Origin: Edwardsiella anguillarum
GTDB lineage: Bacteria; Pseudomonadota; Gammaproteobacteria; Enterobacterales; Enterobacteriaceae
Assembly: GCF_008801815.1 (NCBI RefSeq)
Contig: NZ_VZOX01000005.1
Reading direction: 5' to 3' (one strand)
Length of the DNA: 64,000 nt
The translations under genes were made by a program, and so were the position numbers. Of the stretch, positions 8,935 to 16,898 are shown one piece after another (positions within the stretch are counted from its first letter, which is position 1; each line of letters begins with the position of its first letter). The notes under the pieces are model-generated. The model was not told where the DNA came from. It searched no databases and saw only the letters and a program-made list of their open reading frames with translations.

Positions 8935-9117
8935 CGAATTTGGAGACCGAGCGCGCAATGATGAAAAAAGGGTGCGCAAAGGCCGGTTTCGTTGCGCAAC
9001 CGCACGCTGTCAAGTGCGTAAGGTTACACTCTGCCGCGATCGGCGCGTCCCAGATGACGGCGCCGCCGCGGGCCGGGGGCATGGAGAGAGCCCCGCTTGG
9101 CCTGACTCAGCGCGGCG

Positions 9118-10194
9118 CTAGCCTGCGCTGAGGCAGGCGCGCAGGGCGGCGATCAGCCGCAGGTTGTCGGGGCGCAGGCGCACGCAAACCCGGTAGTAGC
9201 GCGAGTCCAGCCCCGGGTAGTCGGCGCAGCGGCGGATCAGTAGGCCGTGGGGCAGCAGGGCCTGCTGCAGGCAGAGCTGCGGACGATCGCAGCGCAGAAA
9301 CAGATAGTTGGCGCGGCCGGGCCACACCTGAAGCGACGGCAGCGCCGCCAGCGCCGAGTGCAGAAAAGGGCGCTCCTGCGCCAGCCAGCGGTGGGTGGCC
9401 TGCTGATAGACGCGGTCGCGCAGCACGACCTCGCCGGCCAGTGCGGCGAAGGCATTGATGCTCCAGGGCATCTGTCGCGCCCGCAGCCGCGCGGTCAGTG
9501 ACGCATCGGCGCTCAGCAGGTAGCCCAGGCGCAGTCCGGCGATGGCGTAAAACTTGGTCAGGGAACGCAGTACGCAGAGACAGGGAAAGCGCGCCAGCTG
9601 CGGGATCATCCCCGCCTGATCGGCGATAAAGTCCCAGAAGGCCTCATCGACGATCAGACGGATGCCCAGGCGCTGGCAGCGCTCCGCCAGCGCCAGCAGC
9701 AGCGCAGGATCGGGGGTGAGGCCGGTCGGGTTATTGGGAGTACAGATGAAGAGGCAGTCCAGATCGGCCGTCAGCGCCGCCAGCAGATCCGCATCCACCT
9801 GAAATCCATTCTCGGCCTTGAGCGAGTGGGTCTGAATGGTGCAGCCCACCCGCTGCAGCGCACGACGGTATTCGGCGAAGCCGGGCGTCAGCAGCAGGGC
9901 GCGCCGCGGACGCAGGGCATCGGCCAGGGCAAAAATCAGCTCCGTCTCGCCGTTGCCGGCGACGATCCATCCGGCGTCAACGCCGTGATGGGCGGCCAGA
10001 GCACGGTGCAGCGCGCGGTATTCAATGTCGGGATAGGGCTGAGCCAACGCTAGGTGGTCACTCAGGGCCTGGCGTAGGCTGTCGGGCATGCCGAGGGGGT
10101 TAATGTTGGCGCTAAAGTCGGTGAGACTGAGCGCGCTGACGCCTAGGTGCTCTGCGACGCCGATAACGTCGCCGCCGTGCTGGCTGTGTAACAT
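9118..10194 (-). CDS. cobD: L-threonine-O-3-phosphate decarboxylase CobD
   Basis: CobD is a PLP enzyme that makes (R)-1-amino-2-propanol O-2-phosphate, the linker between the corrin ring and the nucleotide loop of cobalamin. The 358 residues resemble Salmonella CobD: LTDFSANINPLGMP, VAGNGETELIF, CTPNNPTGL, and the PLP-lysine motif VLRSLTKFYAIAGLRLGYL. The start is the ATG ending at 10194 (MLHSQHGGDV), preceded by a GGAG; a 34-codon extension is not conserved. It is divergent from cbiP and cobT. Histidinol-phosphate aminotransferases share the fold, but the N-terminal HGG and the LGMP motif and context favour CobD. Confidence 0.9.
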   Translation of the reverse strand: MLHSQHGGDVIGVAEHLGVSALSLTDFSANINPLGMPDSLRQALSDHLALAQPYPDIEYRALHRALAAHHGVDAGWIVAGNGETELIFALADALRPRRALLLTPGFAEYRRALQRVGCTIQTHSLKAENGFQVDADLLAALTADLDCLFICTPNNPTGLTPDPALLLALAERCQRLGIRLIVDEAFWDFIADQAGMIPQLARFPCLCVLRSLTKFYAIAGLRLGYLLSADASLTARLRARQMPWSINAFAALAGEVVLRDRVYQQATHRWLAQERPFLHSALAALPSLQVWPGRANYLFLRCDRPQLCLQQALLPHGLLIRRCADYPGLDSRYYRVCVRLRPDNLRLIAALRACLSAG

Positions 10195-10419
10195 CGCGGT
10201 GCTCCAAAAGGGAGGCCGGCGCCCCGCATCGTCGTCACGGCGGGTGCCGGCGCCCTCGGTTAATGGGACGCCCCTGATCGGATACATTCTGCGCACGGGG
10301 CGCCGTTTGTCTGTCCATCAGCTCCTTCAATGAGGGGTAAGGCTACTCTTTTGATGATTTTGCTGTAATTTATGCGCTTCGGGCGCCTTTCTGCAAGCGC
10401 GCCGTAGGCGCACGGCGGT

Positions 10420-10632
10420 TTATCGCTGCGATGCGTTCGGGAAGGCGGCGCGACTTCGCCGAAGGCCACCGATCGCCAGGGGGAAGGCGCGGGCACGCGT
10501 GAGTCCAAGCCAGAATACCGGCCGTCATGACATAGCGGCGCAATGCCCTCCGGTGAGAGGCGCAGGGGCGGCCGGCGCCGCAGAGCGCCGTTCGCGCGGC
10601 GGAGGGTCAACTCGCTTCGGCGGTTTTTTTAT
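10420..10632 (+). ncRNA. Cobalamin (AdoCbl) riboswitch upstream of cbiP
   Basis: The B12 box AAGCCAGAATACCGGCCG at 10507-10524 matches every position of the consensus rAGYCMGgAgaCCkGCcd when its lower-case sites are relaxed. Upstream, GGGAAGGCGGCGCGA at about 10439 resembles the conserved GGGAA...GGTGcgA core segment of the same aptamer. Downstream, a GC-rich stretch with dyad potential ends in a run of seven Ts at about 10624-10630, a plausible terminator platform. The outer limits are estimates. It would switch off cbiP-cobT when cobalamin is plentiful. Confidence 0.75.
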
Positions 10633-10722
10633 GGGGTAAACGACGATGAGAATGCGACGGTTCGGCGCCAGCGCTAACCCGGCCTTGACCGGCTGGCCGC
10701 CGCGCACCCAGGGGGAGGGAGA

Positions 10723-12264
10723 ATGACTCTATCGATCATGATACAGGGCACCGCCTCCGACGCGGGGAAAAGCGTTCTGTGCGCCGGGCTGTGCCGGGTG
10801 TTTTCCCAGGATGGCTACCGGGTGGCGCCGTTTAAGTCACAGAATATGGCGCTGAACTCCGGGATCACCGCCGACGGCGGTGAGATGGGGCGGGCGCAGA
10901 TGATGCAGGCCGAGGCCGCCAACATCGCCCCGGACGTACGGATGAACCCGATCCTGCTTAAGCCCACCAGCGATTGTCATGCCCAGGTAGTGCTGATGGG
11001 GCGGGTGCTGCAGGATATGGACGCCGTCCACTATCACCGCTACAAGCCCCGGCTGCTAGAGCAGGTGGCGCAGGTCTACCGCGAGTTGGCCAGCCAAGTC
11101 GACATCATGGTGCTGGAGGGGGCGGGCAGTCCGGCGGAGATCAATCTGCGCGATCGCGATATCGTCAATATGGGAATGGCGGAGGCGATCGACGCGCCGG
11201 TGCTGCTGGTGGCCGATATCGATCGCGGCGGCGTGTTCGCCGCCATCTATGGCACTCTGGCGCTGTTGACGCCGCAGGAGCGCGCGCGGGTCAAGGGGGT
11301 CATCATCAATAAGTTTCGCGGTGACGTTAGCCTGCTGACCCCAGGCCTGCGCCAGATAGAGTCCCTTACCGGCGTGCCGGTGCTGGGGGTCGTGCCGTGG
11401 CTGACGCTCGATTTGGACGACGAGGACGGCGTGGCGCTGCAGCGCGGCAAGTACCGTCACGCGGCGGGGCGGGCGCTGGATATCGCGGTGCTGCAGCTCC
11501 CCTATATCGCTAACTTTACCGACTTCTCGCCGCTGAATGCCCAGCCGGACGTTGCCCTGCGCTATGTCACTGAGCACGATGAGATTGGTCAGCCGGACCT
11601 GCTGATTCTGCCGGGCAGCAAAAGCACGCTGGCCGATCTGCGCTATCTGCGCGACTGCGGCCTAGCCCATCAGATCCTCTGCGCCCGTCAGTCCGGTACG
11701 CCGATTCTGGGCATCTGCGGCGGCTACCAGATGCTGGGACGGCGGATCGTTGATGGCGTGGAGTCGGCGCAGGCGGCCATGAGCGGCCTGGGGCTGCTGG
11801 ACTGCGAAACCTGGTTTGCCCGGGAGAAGACCACCGCACAGGTGCGGGGCGCGGCGCTGGATGGGTTGCCCGGTCCGTGGGCGGGATGCAGTGCGATTTC
11901 GCTGGCGGGCTATGAGATCCACATGGGGGTGACCCAGCGTGGCACCGGATGTTCCCCATTCTGTCGCCTGCTGTCGGTCAATGGGACAGCAGACGAACGG
12001 GAGGAGGGGGCCATCAGCGCCGATGGTCTGGTGATGGGCACCTATCTGCATGGGCTGTTTGATACCCCGGCGCTAACGCGGACGCTGCTCGACGCGCTGC
12101 GCGAGCGTAAGGGGCTGGCGCCGGACGGTGCTCCGACCCTCAACTACCCCGCCTGGCGCGAGCAGCAGTTTGACACGCTGGCGGCGGCGCTACGCGAGCA
12201 TGTGGACATCGCGCGGATCTATCAGCTGATGCGCGCCCACGCGTGCGGGGCGCCGTCATCATGA
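10723..12264 (+). CDS. cbiP: Cobyric acid synthase CbiP
   Basis: CbiP amidates four side chains (b, d, e, g) of adenosylcobyrinic acid a,c-diamide using glutamine and ATP. The 513 residues have an N-terminal ATP-binding domain opening MIQGTASDAGKSVLCAGLCR and a C-terminal glutamine amidotransferase domain with the nucleophile Cys332 in ILGICGGYQMLG and a late His in GTYLHGLFD. Length matches Salmonella CbiP (about 506). It lies 90 bases past a B12 riboswitch and is followed by cobT after 51 bases, so the two probably form one operon. Confidence 0.95.
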   Translation: MTLSIMIQGTASDAGKSVLCAGLCRVFSQDGYRVAPFKSQNMALNSGITADGGEMGRAQMMQAEAANIAPDVRMNPILLKPTSDCHAQVVLMGRVLQDMDAVHYHRYKPRLLEQVAQVYRELASQVDIMVLEGAGSPAEINLRDRDIVNMGMAEAIDAPVLLVADIDRGGVFAAIYGTLALLTPQERARVKGVIINKFRGDVSLLTPGLRQIESLTGVPVLGVVPWLTLDLDDEDGVALQRGKYRHAAGRALDIAVLQLPYIANFTDFSPLNAQPDVALRYVTEHDEIGQPDLLILPGSKSTLADLRYLRDCGLAHQILCARQSGTPILGICGGYQMLGRRIVDGVESAQAAMSGLGLLDCETWFAREKTTAQVRGAALDGLPGPWAGCSAISLAGYEIHMGVTQRGTGCSPFCRLLSVNGTADEREEGAISADGLVMGTYLHGLFDTPALTRTLLDALRERKGLAPDGAPTLNYPAWREQQFDTLAAALREHVDIARIYQLMRAHACGAPSS

Positions 12265-12315
12265 TGATGCGAACGGTGCGCCCCGCATGACATTAACCTT
12301 AAGAGATACGCAACG

Positions 12316-13374
12316 ATGACCCATTATGCACAGGCGTTGGCGGAGATCGTCGCCGCCATTCGTCCGCTGGACGACGCGGCCCAGGCGCAGGCGCGCCGGC
12401 GCCAGGACAGTTTACTGAAGCCCCCCGGCAGTCTGGGACGGCTGGAGCAGCTCGCCGTTCAGCTGGCCGGGATCTTTGCGCCGCGGCCGCCGGCCGTGAC
12501 GAAGAAACAGATCTTCGTTATCGCCGCCGATCACGGCGTATACCGGGAAGGGGTCGCCATTTCGCCGCAGGCGGTGACCGCAATCCAGGCGCAGAATATG
12601 GCGCTGGGGATCACCGGCGTGTGTGTGCTGGCGCAGCAGGCCGGCGCCGCCGTTACGCTGGTGGATGCCGGCATTGACGCCGATCCCCTGCCACAGGCGG
12701 TCAATATGCGCATGGGGCGGGGCTGTGGCAATATTGCACAGGGTCCGGCGATGACCCGAACGCAGGCCGAAGAGCTGCTGGTGCGCTGTGCCAGGCTGGC
12801 GATGGCGCAGGCAAAGGCCGGGGTCGATCTGTTGGGGATAGGCGAGCTGGGCATCGCCAACACTACGCCGGCGGCGGCACTGGTCAGCGTGCTGACCGGC
12901 AGCGCGCCGGCGCAGACGGTGGGTCTGGGCGCCAACCTGCCGGCCGATCGCCTGCGCCATAAAGTGGCGGTGGTGGAGCAGGCCATCCGTATCAATGCGC
13001 CGGATCCCCAAGACGGCGTGGCGACGCTGGCGGCGCTGGGCGGGTTCGATCTGGTCGGCATGGCCGGCGTGATGATCGGGGCGGCGGCGGCGCGGGTTCC
13101 GCTGGTGCTGGATGGCTTTCTTTCCTATGCCGCGGCGTTGGCTGCCTGCCGGATCGCGCCGGGGGTGCACCCCTATCTGATCCCGTCTCACCATTCGGCA
13201 GAGAAGGGCGCCGCGCTGGCGCTGGCGGCGCTGGGTCTGACGCCCTATCTGCATATGGAGATGCGCCTGGGGGAGGGCAGCGGCGCGGCGCTGATGATGC
13301 CGATCGTGGAGGCGGCCTGCGCCGTCCATCAGCGGATGGGGCTGTTGAGCCAGAGCAATATTGTGCTGCCGTAG
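12316..13374 (+). CDS. cobT: Nicotinate-nucleotide--dimethylbenzimidazole phosphoribosyltransferase CobT
   Basis: CobT makes alpha-ribazole phosphate from the lower-ligand base and nicotinate mononucleotide, activating the lower ligand of cobalamin. The 352-residue protein has the family motifs LLKPPGSLGRLE, VIAADHGVYREGV, GIGELGIANTTPAAA, LPSHHSAE-like IPSHHSAEKGA, and the catalytic Glu in MRLGEGSGAALMMP. It follows cbiP closely. cobU, cobS and cbiB, which act beside these enzymes, are not in this window. Confidence 0.95.
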   Translation: MTHYAQALAEIVAAIRPLDDAAQAQARRRQDSLLKPPGSLGRLEQLAVQLAGIFAPRPPAVTKKQIFVIAADHGVYREGVAISPQAVTAIQAQNMALGITGVCVLAQQAGAAVTLVDAGIDADPLPQAVNMRMGRGCGNIAQGPAMTRTQAEELLVRCARLAMAQAKAGVDLLGIGELGIANTTPAAALVSVLTGSAPAQTVGLGANLPADRLRHKVAVVEQAIRINAPDPQDGVATLAALGGFDLVGMAGVMIGAAAARVPLVLDGFLSYAAALAACRIAPGVHPYLIPSHHSAEKGAALALAALGLTPYLHMEMRLGEGSGAALMMPIVEAACAVHQRMGLLSQSNIVLP

Positions 13375-13520
13375 CCGTGCGCTAACGGGATATCCGGCGA
13401 TCGCGGTGCGTAGGTATCGCGATCGCCGCGGTAAACGGCGGGGGGAATTACCGGGGGCGTACTGGCCTTGCCATGAATATGTTGATTGGATCCCATATCG
13501 TTATTTATTGAATATGCCAT
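13329..13520 (-). CDS. Possible small protein, 63 residues, unknown
   Basis: I do not recognise this frame. It starts MAYSINNDMGSNQHIH and is preceded on the minus strand by a strong Shine-Dalgarno-like AAGAGGTGG with seven bases to the ATG. It is polar and Pro/Asp/Tyr-containing with no signal peptide or membrane segment. Its last 15 codons overlap the end of cobT on the other strand, and its start codon lies inside a repeated TGCCA-containing element. It may be a chance frame; the ribosome site is the main argument. Confidence 0.25.
   Translation of the reverse strand: MAYSINNDMGSNQHIHGKASTPPVIPPAVYRGDRDTYAPRSPDIPLAHGYGSTILLWLNSPIR
13395..13428 (+). terminator. Hairpin after cobT
   Basis: A perfect 11-bp stem (CGGCGATCGCG / CGCGATCGCCG) with a 12-base loop, 20 bases past the cobT stop. 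No T-run follows, so termination is likely but not certain. Confidence 0.45.
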
Positions 13521-13651
13521 AAATCCACCTCTTCTATTTTTATCGCGCTTGGGTGAAATGTTGCGAAAAGGTTTATTGGATATGCCAATAAATATATTGC
13601 GCAGCGCCAGATTATCCCTGGCTTAATTGTGCCGATTAATTGAATTTGCCA
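13505..13651. repeat. Three repeats of a palindromic operator-like element
   Basis: Related sequences occur at about 13505-13524, 13572-13592 and 13636-13651, each centred on a TGCCA preceded by TTGaATaT or TTGgATaT. Their TGCCA cores are 68 and 64 bases apart. The middle copy is a perfect inverted repeat, TTTATTGG-ATATG-CCAATAAA; the outer copies keep one half best. The array is typical of a transcription-factor binding region. The factor is unknown. Confidence 0.5.
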
Positions 13652-13797
13652 CTCCAAAACCGTTTTATGTTAGCCGAACTACTCTTTTTTAAGCCCCGCC
13701 GCGGGCGTTATCCGAGGACGTATGCCGGCATCTACGGCAGCCCGCCGCGCATGGCGCGCCGTTCAGGGCAGAGACGCGTGAACGATGGAATAAAGAA

Positions 13798-13881
13798 ATG
13801 AGACGCTATACTATTAGCGGCGTTTACTGTGTATTATTGCTTTATCTGGTAATGATATTTTTTATTTATCTATTTCTTTGA
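13798..13881 (+). CDS. Candidate 27-residue membrane peptide upstream of phsA
   Basis: An ATG at 13798 opens 27 codons ending at TGA 13881. The peptide begins MRRYTISGVYC and then runs as one hydrophobic helix (VLLLYLVMIFFIYLFL) with two Arg at the inside end, the layout of bacterial single-pass microproteins. GGA lies 9 bases upstream as a moderate ribosome site. Base composition falls sharply here. It is not one I recognise (it is not MgrB). A chance AT-rich frame is the alternative. Confidence 0.4.
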   Translation: MRRYTISGVYCVLLLYLVMIFFIYLFL

Positions 13882-13891
13882 TATATATCGA
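13878..13891 (+). promoter_or_regulatory. FNR-like site upstream of phsA
   Basis: TTGATATATATCGA matches the FNR consensus TTGAT-N4-ATCAA at 9 of 10 defined positions. It lies 144 bases before the phsA start. Anaerobic control of thiosulfate reductase is expected, so the site fits its context. It overlaps the stop codon of the small peptide frame. Confidence 0.5.
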
Positions 13892-14034
13892 TGCAACATA
13901 TATTTACATTTATTTATCATGTTGGCTTCAGCACCGGAAAAATAATTTTGTGCGCGCTACTGATTTGCTGATGAGCTCAAATAATAAAGCTATTTTCTCC
14001 CTATAATCATTTTGTATAATAAAAAGGAGATTAT

Positions 14035-16314
14035 ATGAGCATCAGTCGTCGTTCTTTTCTTAAAGGCATTGGAATAGGCTGTAGTGGATGTGCCCTAAGC
14101 AGTTTTCCGCCCGGGGCGCTGGCGTTGAACCGACCCGATGAAATAAAAGGTAAGGCCAGGCTGACGCCCAGCCTATGTGAGATGTGCTCTTTCCGCTGCC
14201 CGATCCAGGCGCAGGTGGTGAATAATAAAACGGTTTTTATTCAGGGTAATCCGCAGGCGGCGCACCAGGGCACCCGGATCTGCGCCCGCGGCGGCAGCGG
14301 GGTGAGCCTGGTGAACGATCCGCAGCGTATCGTCAAGCCGATGAAGCGCAGCGGCCCGCGCGGCGCCGGGGAGTGGCAGACGATCAGTTGGCAGCAGGCC
14401 TACCGTGAGATCGCTGAAAAGATGAATGCCATCAAGGCGCAGCACGGCGCGCAAAGCCTGGCCTTTTCCTCCAAGTCCGGCTCCCTCTCGGGACACCTGT
14501 TCCATTTGGCCTCCGCCTATGGCTCACCGAATACCTTCACCCATGCCTCGACCTGTCCGGCGGGTAAGTCGATCGCCGCCAAGGTGATGATGGGCGGCGA
14601 TCTGGCGATGGACATCGTCAATACCCGCTATATGGTGGCCTTCGGTCATAATCTGTATGAGGGGATCGAGGTCGCCGATACGCATGAAATGATGATGGCG
14701 CAGGAGCGGGGCGCCAAGGTGGTCAGCTTCGATCCGCGGCTGTCGGTCTTCTCCAGCAAGGCCGATGAATGGCATGCGATCCGCCCCGGCGGCGACCTGC
14801 CGGTGCTGATGGCTATGTGTCACGTGATGATCGCCGAGCGCCTGTACGATGCGGCCTTTGTCGATCGCTATACCCTGGGATTCGATCGGCTAGCGGAGGC
14901 GGTCAGTGAGACCACGCCGACGTGGGCGCAGCAGCATTCGGATATCCCGGCGCAGGTCATCGTACGGGTGACCCGTGAGCTGGCTGCCAGTGCGCCCCAC
15001 GCCATTGTCAATCCGGGCCACCGTGCGACCTATTCGCAAGAAGAGATCGATATGCGGCGAATGATCTTCACCCTGAATGCCCTGCTGGGTAACGTGGAGC
15101 GTCAGGGGGGGCTGTATCAGAAGAAGGGGGCCTCCGTCTATAACACGCTGGCCGGCGAGACGGTGGCGCCGACGCTGGCCAAGCCCGGCGTAAAGGGGAT
15201 GCTATCCATCCAGGCGCCGCGTATTGACGCAACGGCGCCGCAGTTTACCTATATCACCGCCAGCGGCGGCGTGGTGCAAAGCATTATCGATGCCGCGCTG
15301 AAGCAGACGCCTTATCCGCTGAAGGGGTGGATTATGTCGCGTCATAATCCGTTTCAGACCGTCACCTGTCGGCCCGACCTGGTCAAAACCGTCGAGAGCC
15401 TGGATCTGGTGGTGAGCTGCGATGTGTATCTGAGCGAAAGCGCCGCCTATGCCGACTATCTGCTGCCGGAGTGCACCTATCTGGAGCGCGATGAGGAGGT
15501 CAGCGATGTGTCCGGCCTCAACCCGGCCTATGCGCTGCGTCAGCAGGTGGTGGAGACCATCGGCGAAGCGCGGCCCAGCTGGCAGATCTGGAAGGAGCTG
15601 GGGGAGGCGCTGGGGCTGGGCCAGTACTACCCCTGGGAGACGATGGCGACGCGTCAGCTGTTTCAGCTGGGTGGCGATCGGGCGCTGTACGGCGCGCTGC
15701 GCGAAAAGGGATATCTCAGCTGGGGGGTGCCGCTGCTGCTGCGCGAGCCGGCTTCGGTTGAGCGGTTTGTCGAGCGCTACCCTCAGGCGGCGGCGCAGCG
15801 GGATAGCGACGGCACACTGGGCGGGGCCCTGCGCTTTAAGTCGCCCAGCGGACGTATTGAACTCTATTCGGCGGCGCTGGAGGCGCTACTGCCGGGCTAT
15901 GGCGCCCCGCGCTTTCGCGACCTGCCCCTTAAGCAGCCGGATCAGCTCTATTTCATTCAGGGCAAGGTGGCGGTGCACACCAACGGTGCGACGCAGTATG
16001 TGCCGCTGTTGAGCGAGCTGATGTGGGACAACGCGGTGTGGGTGCATCCCCAGACGGCGCAGGCGCGCGGTATCCGCAGCGGCGATACGGTGTGGCTGGA
16101 AAACGCGACCGGTCGGGAGAAGGGACGGGCGCTGGTGACGCCGGCGATCCGCCCCGATACCCTGTTTGTCTATATGGGCTTTGGCGCCAAGGCCGGCGCC
16201 CGTACGGAGGCCACCCGCCACGGGATCCACTGCGGCAATCTGCTGCCCCATGAAACCAGCCCGGTGTCTGGCACCGTGGTACACACCGCCGGGGTTACCC
16301 TGAGCCGCGCCTGA
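14035..16314 (+). CDS. phsA: Thiosulfate reductase molybdopterin subunit PhsA
   Basis: PhsA is the catalytic subunit that reduces thiosulfate to sulfite and H2S during anaerobic respiration at the outer face of the inner membrane. The 759 residues start with a twin-arginine signal SRRSFLKGIG, then a [4Fe-4S] motif (Cys48, Cys51, Cys55, Cys83) and bis-MGD domains; Cys174 in HASTCPAGKS is the likely Mo ligand. Long stretches such as SLCEMCSFRCPIQAQVVNNK and the C-terminal HETSPVSGTVVHTAGVTL match Salmonella PhsA almost residue for residue. A GGAG lies before the ATG. First gene of phsABC. Confidence 0.97.
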   Translation: MSISRRSFLKGIGIGCSGCALSSFPPGALALNRPDEIKGKARLTPSLCEMCSFRCPIQAQVVNNKTVFIQGNPQAAHQGTRICARGGSGVSLVNDPQRIVKPMKRSGPRGAGEWQTISWQQAYREIAEKMNAIKAQHGAQSLAFSSKSGSLSGHLFHLASAYGSPNTFTHASTCPAGKSIAAKVMMGGDLAMDIVNTRYMVAFGHNLYEGIEVADTHEMMMAQERGAKVVSFDPRLSVFSSKADEWHAIRPGGDLPVLMAMCHVMIAERLYDAAFVDRYTLGFDRLAEAVSETTPTWAQQHSDIPAQVIVRVTRELAASAPHAIVNPGHRATYSQEEIDMRRMIFTLNALLGNVERQGGLYQKKGASVYNTLAGETVAPTLAKPGVKGMLSIQAPRIDATAPQFTYITASGGVVQSIIDAALKQTPYPLKGWIMSRHNPFQTVTCRPDLVKTVESLDLVVSCDVYLSESAAYADYLLPECTYLERDEEVSDVSGLNPAYALRQQVVETIGEARPSWQIWKELGEALGLGQYYPWETMATRQLFQLGGDRALYGALREKGYLSWGVPLLLREPASVERFVERYPQAAAQRDSDGTLGGALRFKSPSGRIELYSAALEALLPGYGAPRFRDLPLKQPDQLYFIQGKVAVHTNGATQYVPLLSELMWDNAVWVHPQTAQARGIRSGDTVWLENATGREKGRALVTPAIRPDTLFVYMGFGAKAGARTEATRHGIHCGNLLPHETSPVSGTVVHTAGVTLSRA

Positions 16315-16325
16315 AGGAGCCGTCG

Positions 16326-16898
16326 ATGAATCAGAACAACAACCACTACGTCATGCTGCATGACGAGAAACGCTGCATTGGCTGCCAGGCCTGTACCGTC
16401 GCCTGCCGGGTGCTGAACGATGTGCCTGTGGCGTACAGTCGGCTGCAGGTGCAGATCCATCTGCCGGAGCAGGAGATGGAGGGGCGCTTTCGCTTTGTCC
16501 GAGTCTCGTGCCAGCACTGCGCCGATGCGCCCTGCGTCAGCGTGTGTCCGACCGGTGCCTCTTTCCGGGATGATAACGGGATCGTGCAGGTCGATAAGTC
16601 CCGCTGCATCGGCTGTGACTACTGCGTCGCCGCCTGTCCTTTCCACGTGCGCTATCTGGATCCGCGCAGCGGCGTCGCGGATAAGTGCAACTTCTGCAGC
16701 GACAGCCGCCTGTCGGAGGGGCTGGCGCCCGCCTGTGTCTCGGTCTGTCCGACCGATGCGCTGCACTTCGGTCGCCTTGAGTCGGCGGAGGTGCAGAGCT
16801 GGATCGGCCAGGAGGAGGTCTATCGCCAGCGGGATGCGCGCAGCGGAGAGGTTAGCCTGTATCGTCGTAAAGAGATCCACCGGGAGGAGCAAGCATGA
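16326..16898 (+). CDS. phsB: Thiosulfate reductase iron-sulfur subunit PhsB
   Basis: PhsB passes electrons from the membrane subunit to PhsA through four [4Fe-4S] clusters. In 190 residues it has four Cys groups: CIGCQACTVAC, CQHCADAPCVSVCP, CIGCDYCVAACP and CNFCSD...CVSVCP. It has no signal peptide and is expected to be exported as a hitchhiker with the Tat-dependent PhsA. It starts 11 bases after phsA and overlaps phsC by 4 bases (ATGA). The NrfC/DmsB family is related, but the neighbours decide the assignment. Confidence 0.95.
   Translation: MNQNNNHYVMLHDEKRCIGCQACTVACRVLNDVPVAYSRLQVQIHLPEQEMEGRFRFVRVSCQHCADAPCVSVCPTGASFRDDNGIVQVDKSRCIGCDYCVAACPFHVRYLDPRSGVADKCNFCSDSRLSEGLAPACVSVCPTDALHFGRLESAEVQSWIGQEEVYRQRDARSGEVSLYRRKEIHREEQA

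Larger units (their letters stand above)
8659..9117. other. pykF upstream region
   Basis: A 459-base gap between the starts/ends of pykF and cobD. The half nearer pykF holds its promoter and Cra-type site. The rest (about 8940-9117) shows no supported gene or clear signal. Confidence 0.5.
13375..14034. other. Regulatory region between cobT and phsA
   Basis: About 660 bases. It contains a hairpin after cobT, three related operator-like repeats (13505-13651), a candidate 27-codon membrane peptide (13798-13881), an FNR-like site (13878-13891) and a short phsA leader. A drop in G+C after about 13790 marks the phs promoter side. Confidence 0.6.

Noticed and set aside
10260..10610. 116-codon minus-strand frame across the riboswitch region
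   Set aside because: Covers the structured B12 leader and has no ribosome site or motif.
12412..13329. Long open frame (305 codons) on the minus strand inside cobT
   Set aside because: Antisense of a high-G+C gene; His/Gln/Arg-rich translation without motifs; cobT on the other strand is unambiguous.
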